DNA from: Fidelibacterota bacterium
GTDB lineage: Bacteria; Fidelibacterota; Fidelibacteria; Fidelibacterales; Fidelibacteraceae
Reading direction: 5' to 3'
DNA: 9,610 bases
Assembly (NCBI GenBank): GCA_030620575.1
Contig: JAUXEL010000059.1
Span: 1-9,610, forward strand
Shown here: one piece after another, positions 7,034 to 9,610 of the stretch
Layout of the letters: every line of letters begins with the position of its first letter
Numbering within the stretch: the first letter of the stretch is position 1
Position numbers and translations under genes: made by a program
Notes under the pieces: model-generated
The model's database searches: none
The model's input: the letters and a program-made list of their open reading frames with translations, nothing else
Told to the model about the DNA's origin: nothing

Positions 7034-7049
7034 CCCCGAGGGGTCGGGG
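7034..7049. repeat. Dispersed GC palindrome CCCCGA-GGGG-TCGGGG
   Basis: Perfect family arms around GGGG, within the 6907-7268 element. Confidence 0.8.
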
Positions 7050-7111
7050 CTTCGTTTGACAAGCTGTAGAGCAAGCTCCACTTGGCCTGACGGGCGACCT
7101 GTCCGGCATAG

Positions 7112-7127
7112 CCCCGATGGTTCGGGG
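7112..7127. repeat. Dispersed GC palindrome CCCCGA-TGGT-TCGGGG
   Basis: Perfect family arms around TGGT, within the 6907-7268 element. Confidence 0.8.
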
Positions 7128-7375
7128 GATCAGTATCTGCATTAATGAATGGGCTAATATAAATTGAGATCCCGGGTCTTAGCTCTGCCAAGGCTACGCA
7201 CGCCCGGGATGACGCGAGGGGTGGTTTTGCGCTCCGGCCTGACGGACGAAGACTGTTCGAAATGACATCAAAAAAGCTATTGACAGCATGCGATTCCCAT
7301 TCTCTGATCTGTTTCACACAACGGGTGAAATACATACTTTATGTTATGCTTTTATCTCTAAATAGATCGAAAAAA

Positions 7376-8377
7376 TTATTTTAGTTTTGTATCAAAATAT
7401 TGTGTGATATCCGAACTGAGTGTTTGTTCCAGATACGTATACATGCTTTTATGGGCATTCAATACAGCCCCCTGCATATTGATACTTCCCTCACGGCCTT
7501 GTTCCATATTTGATAATATGGTTTCTCCTTTTGCATTAAGCACATTAAGATGCAGTTCCCATGCAACAAATACTAAGGATTCCTGGTGCAAATCAATAGC
7601 TTGAATTTGTACATCGCTCTTTATATTCATCAAACCCGTATCTGTAGTCACGGAAAAGCCTGCTTCATTCACTGCTTTATGTATGGCCTGAGAAATTCGC
7701 CCGTCCTTATCTCCCTCTACTGAGATATTAAATTTAATCTTTTTTGCCGCGGCTTCTGCCTTTTCGTTTAGCTCGCTGAAGCTATAGATCGACGGGACAG
7801 ACACACCCGGTAACAGGACATCAAGCTGTTCCTGCAGCATACGGATGTGGCCGGATATTAGCCAGGCTGCATTGTAACAAATATAACTTTCTACCGGATC
7901 AGCTGCTATATGCGCAAAGCGAACATAGTCTTCCATGTTTCCCTGATTGCGTTTTATTCTGTCTATTAGAATAATGCCTGTTTCGCTGCGTTGCATATAT
8001 GCAAGGGTAAAATAGGATTTTGTTTTGCGGTTTTTTACCGGTTCTACAAATAAAATATTGACCAGATTCTGATCGGAAATAAGCGTTGCTACCTCCTCAC
8101 TGAATTCAGACATATATTCAGAGAAATTCTTATTATCAGAAAAACTCTGATATCGCTTTAGGATGTTTTTTTCAACGGATATATTCGTTTGAAATGTATA
8201 TGCCATATTGACAGCTGCGTTCTTTATAGCTGCATCCGGAGTGGCACCCCATCCTTCTGACACAATATACTCTTCCGACGGGAAATAATCTTCACGCTGG
8301 CTGAACCAGTCCGGCATGTTTCCAGCGCAACTATATAATAGTACTAATACAGAAGTTAAAAATAATAAGCGTTTCAT
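7376..8377 (-). CDS. Predicted lipoprotein of the LPP20-like family
   Basis: 333 residues from ATG at 8375-8377. A GTG 12 bases further upstream is in frame, but the MKRLLFL start gives a clean lipoprotein signal with lipobox LYSC and Cys17, so the mature protein should be anchored in the cell envelope. After the signal, PDWFSQREDYFPSEEYIVSEGWG followed by PDAAIKNAAVNMA resembles the LPP20 domain (PxW, then YxVxxGxG and an Ala-rich helix). The C-terminal half (about 210-333) is an alpha/beta region (IKFNISVEGDKDGRISQAIH) that I cannot place firmly. No enzymatic motif is visible. LPP20-type proteins are surface or periplasmic lipoproteins of poorly known function. The gene stands alone, flanked by repeat-rich spacers, and I see no clear terminator. 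The family call is moderate; the lipoprotein call is strong. Confidence 0.85.
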   Translation of the reverse strand: MKRLLFLTSVLVLLYSCAGNMPDWFSQREDYFPSEEYIVSEGWGATPDAAIKNAAVNMAYTFQTNISVEKNILKRYQSFSDNKNFSEYMSEFSEEVATLISDQNLVNILFVEPVKNRKTKSYFTLAYMQRSETGIILIDRIKRNQGNMEDYVRFAHIAADPVESYICYNAAWLISGHIRMLQEQLDVLLPGVSVPSIYSFSELNEKAEAAAKKIKFNISVEGDKDGRISQAIHKAVNEAGFSVTTDTGLMNIKSDVQIQAIDLHQESLVFVAWELHLNVLNAKGETILSNMEQGREGSINMQGAVLNAHKSMYTYLEQTLSSDITQYFDTKLK

Positions 8378-8765
8378 AAAGATTTCCACAGGTTATTTTT
8401 TACGTTCCATTGCACATGGAAAACTATTGATCCGAGAGGTAAAATGGCTTTTATTGTTTTCCAACTTTTTTGTTTTCTTTGTTTGATTTAAGAACAAGGA
8501 ACATCAAACAGCGATTTTTAATTTGTTTTGGTATCCACTTCTGCCTTTTTAAATCGCCTGTCGGACCCCGAAGCTTCGGGGATATACACCGGGACGAGGC
8601 CTGATTAATCCTTGTTTGATATTCAATTAAATCTTACTGTCTTCTTTTTACGATAATTCACACGATATCTCGTTATTATATGCGATAAATTTGTGACATT
8701 TATTCATGATAAGCAAATACTTATTTGTTTTCATCATCGGGAAATAAATTGTCAGGTATTCCGCC
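8378..8765. other. Intergenic region upstream of the LPP20-like gene, with hairpins
   Basis: No credible gene is seen here. It contains TTCCAT/ATGGAA arms (8405-8410, 8416-8421) and an 8-bp inverted repeat TGTTTGAT/ATCAAACA with a 15-base loop (8480-8487, 8503-8510). It also holds a GC palindrome (8566-8581) nested in a larger imperfect stem (GCCTGTC at 8556-8562 against GACGAGGC at 8593-8600). I could not pick out a convincing -35/-10 pair for the lipoprotein gene. The right end is host DNA flanking the ISL3 remnant. Confidence 0.6.
8566..8581. repeat. Dispersed GC palindrome CCCCGA-AGCT-TCGGGG
   Basis: Perfect family arms; the AGCT centre makes the whole 16 bases a perfect palindrome. Confidence 0.85.
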
Positions 8766-8773
8766 TTTTGTTT
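8766..8773. repeat. Target-site duplication, copy 1 (TTTTGTTT)
   Basis: These 8 bases directly abut the inverted repeat starting at 8774 and are repeated exactly at 9333-9340, just outside the opposite inverted repeat. ISL3-family elements typically duplicate 8 bp. Confidence 0.85.
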
Positions 8774-8989
8774 GGTTCTATATGAAATACCGTGGGTAAT
8801 CAAAAATTCAAGTTTTTCACAAATGAAGTAAATCATCATAATAAAGTTATTGATATTTTCATAACCTTTGGTTTTTTTAGTTAGTTGCGTTTTTGAGTTG
8901 ATTCCTTTAAGGTTCCCATTATTTATTCTACTTTCAATATAATTGACAACACCACTCCAATGAGATTTAATACTGCTTTTTTGTGTCTC
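8774..8989 (-). pseudogene. ISL3-family transposase, C-terminal fragment
   Basis: Reading the minus strand from 8989 gives an open frame with no start codon of its own. It contains SIKSHWSGVVNYIESRINNG, then LKGINSKTQLTKKTKGYENI and NNFIMMIYFICEKLEF. This is the pattern of the DDE_Tnp_ISL3 C-terminus (HWxGVLNxxxSxxxNGxxEGxNSxxxxxKxxARGYxxxxNF), and it ends with LITHG as the frame enters the terminal inverted repeat. All but the last ~70 residues, including most of the DDE catalytic core, are gone. The frame runs past the element end to a stop at 8648-8650, so the extra ~40 codons are host flank, not transposase. Not functional. Confidence 0.88.
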
Positions 8990-9001
8990 CCCCTCTTCTC
9001 T

Positions 9002-9022
9002 CCCCTCCTAATTTAGGAGGGG
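9002..9022. repeat. GC hairpin CCCCTCCTAA-T-TTAGGAGGGG
   Basis: A perfect 10-bp inverted repeat with a single central base, lying where the transposase body should be. It differs from the CCCCGA family but shares the CCCCTCC/GGAGGGG outer arms with the hairpin at 9084-9120. Confidence 0.85.
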
Positions 9023-9083
9023 GCAGGGGGTGGTTCTTATCAAGGTGTGAATATCATACATGTAAATTTGACCTTCCCTTTGT

Positions 9084-9120
9084 CCCCTCCCCGCCCCGAG
9101 GCTTCGGGGTCGGGGAGGGG
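9084..9120. repeat. Long GC hairpin containing the dispersed palindrome
   Basis: Outer arms CCCCTCCCCG (9084-9093) and CGGGGAGGGG (9111-9120) enclose CCCCGA-GGCT-TCGGGG (9094-9109) with one bulged T at 9110. This gives a nearly continuous 16-bp stem. Confidence 0.88.
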
Positions 9121-9332
9121 AAATTGTTCTGTTTCTATTTTTTTTCATTTCCGCTTTATTAAGTGGAAGAGATTTGTTGTTTCCAATTCCCTTTGATACC
9201 CTCCTAAAATGTGACTGATCTGATTTCCCGTAGGTAACTTACCTGCAATGCCAGTGTAAATATTTCTTTGCTATTGTTTATGTGATTAATTTATGAAATT
9301 CTTTCTCTATCCATTATTATGCATATAGAGCC

Positions 9333-9340
9333 TTTTGTTT
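9333..9340. repeat. Target-site duplication, copy 2 (TTTTGTTT)
   Basis: Exact repeat of 8766-8773, directly outside the inverted repeat ending at 9332. The insertion lies 57 bases upstream of the HD-domain gene start. Confidence 0.85.
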
Positions 9341-9397
9341 TTTCCTTTTTTTATACTAAATTGTCGCTTAATAAAATATAAAAAGCAGGTTATAATA

Positions 9398-9610
9398 ATG
9401 AAACGATCAATGACACATTCTGAAGCTAAGACGCTTTTTGATACCCATCTGAGCAGCGGATATCTGCGCAATCACTGCCGGGAAACTGAAGTGATTATGC
9501 GTGCGATCGCAGAACATCTTGGAAAAGATGAAACATTTTGGGGTATTACCGGTCTCTTACACGATTTGGACATAGATGATCTGGGTGATGATTTGAGCCG
9601 GCATGGCCAA
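9398..9610 (+). CDS. HD-domain phosphohydrolase, N-terminal part; cut by window edge
   Basis: 71 codons are open from ATG at 9398 to the last base, so the gene continues beyond the window. HD-domain proteins are metal-dependent phosphohydrolases, many acting on nucleotides. The sequence shows LRNHCRETEVIMRAIAEHLG, with a metal-ligand candidate His at residue 26, and GLLHDLDIDDL, which carries the defining His-Asp pair (residues 56-57). It resembles the small stand-alone HD/HDIG proteins that begin with a short helix, an RNH-type motif and a GLLHDIDY-type motif. The start is supported by AGGT (9387-9390) 7 bases upstream; the second in-frame ATG (9410) has no ribosome binding site. TATACT at 9352-9357 could be a -10 box, but no good -35 fits. 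The substrate is unknown. Confidence 0.85.
   Translation, partial: MKRSMTHSEAKTLFDTHLSSGYLRNHCRETEVIMRAIAEHLGKDETFWGITGLLHDLDIDDLGDDLSRHGQ

Larger units (their letters stand above)
6907..7268. mobile_element. Non-coding MITE-like element with short terminal inverted repeats
   Basis: The ends are ATGTCATCTCG (6907-6917) and CGAAATGACAT (7258-7268), which match as inverted repeats at 10 of 11 bases. The 362-base interior holds GC palindromes at 7034-7049 and 7112-7127, a decayed one near 6920-6935, and an ATCCCGGG/CCCGGGAT pair (7169-7176 and 7203-7210). It also holds a small CCGTC/GACGG hairpin (7008-7020). It is more GC-rich than its surroundings and encodes no recognisable protein. No transposase and no clear target duplication are visible, so mobility is inferred from the ends only. 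It fills most of the gap between the LPP20-like and HAD genes. Confidence 0.5.
8774..9332 (-). mobile_element. Internally deleted ISL3-family insertion sequence (559 bp)
   Basis: The terminal inverted repeats read inward as GGTTCTATATGAAATACC (from 8774, plus) and GGCTCTATATGCATAATA (from 9332, minus). They match at 10 of the first 11 bases and about 17 of 25, and are flanked by perfect 8-bp duplications. The minus strand next to the right end encodes the C-terminus of an ISL3-type transposase (8774-8989). Complete ISL3 elements are usually well over 1 kb, so most of the transposase is missing; in its place are two GC-rich hairpins (9002-9022 and 9084-9120). Between 9121 and 9332 I found no readable transposase N-terminus, although AGGAGGG occurs at about 9205-9211 on the minus strand. 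The element can move only if a complete relative acts on its ends. Confidence 0.85.

Noticed and set aside
6910..7335. 141-codon open frame on the minus strand
   Set aside because: It lies almost wholly within the 6907-7268 repeat element, is built from translated palindromes (Pro/Arg/Ser-rich segments), has no ribosome binding site and matches no family I know.
8648..8839. 63-codon open frame on the minus strand
   Set aside because: Its first part (8774-8839) is the tail of the ISL3 transposase fragment read from an internal Met codon, and the rest is host flank beyond the IS end. It is not an independent gene.
9232..9244. AGGTAA-C-TTACCT palindrome upstream of the HD gene
   Set aside because: It lies inside the IS remnant about 150 bases from the gene, with no evidence that it is an operator.

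Overview
This looks like a stretch of chromosome from a Gram-negative-type bacterium. It carries two genes with lipoprotein signal peptides, ordinary housekeeping genes (polA, rpsT), an AT-rich background, and a textbook sigma-70-like promoter in front of rpsT. I cannot assign a phylum from the sequence. The intergenic DNA is unusually rich in decayed short repeats: GC-rich palindromes, 7-base tandem arrays, CAGGATAA-type arrays and a degraded insertion sequence. That style is common in environmental genomes with low gene density, but it does not identify a lineage.

Layout. Positions 1-1623 (minus) hold the N-terminal 541 codons of DNA polymerase I, with the 5' nuclease and a proofreading 3'-5' exonuclease that keeps its key residues; the gene runs off the left edge. 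Divergent from it, 1716-3473 (plus) encodes a predicted lipoprotein with an N-terminal beta-sandwich and a GH13 alpha-amylase-type barrel. Its catalytic aspartate nucleophile, probable acid/base glutamate and transition-state aspartate are all replaced, so it is probably a catalytically dead, carbohydrate-binding pseudo-amylase. After a repeat-filled gap come rpsT (3864-4115, minus, with clear promoter and terminator) and another repeat-rich spacer. A minus-strand group follows: a HAD/beta-phosphoglucomutase-like phosphatase (6176-6832), an MFS transporter (4831-6078) and a hotdog-fold acyl-CoA thioesterase (4452-4847). The last two overlap by 17 bases and are probably co-translated. The MFS gene contains two overlapping copies of the dispersed GC palindrome, read through in frame as about 16 residues of its central loop.

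Positions 6907-7268 form a non-coding element with short terminal inverted repeats. Next is an LPP20-like lipoprotein gene (7376-8377, minus). From 8766 to 9340 there is an internally deleted ISL3-family insertion sequence with both terminal inverted repeats and a perfect 8-bp target duplication, still holding the C-terminal end of its transposase. The middle of the transposase is missing and its place is taken by two strong GC hairpins. The window ends in the first 71 codons of an HD-domain phosphohydrolase (9398 onward, plus).

I see no multi-gene defence or biosynthetic system. The observations most worth following are the active-site-inactivated GH13 lipoprotein, the ISL3-derived mini-element, and the palindrome family that has entered both a coding sequence and a mobile-element remnant.
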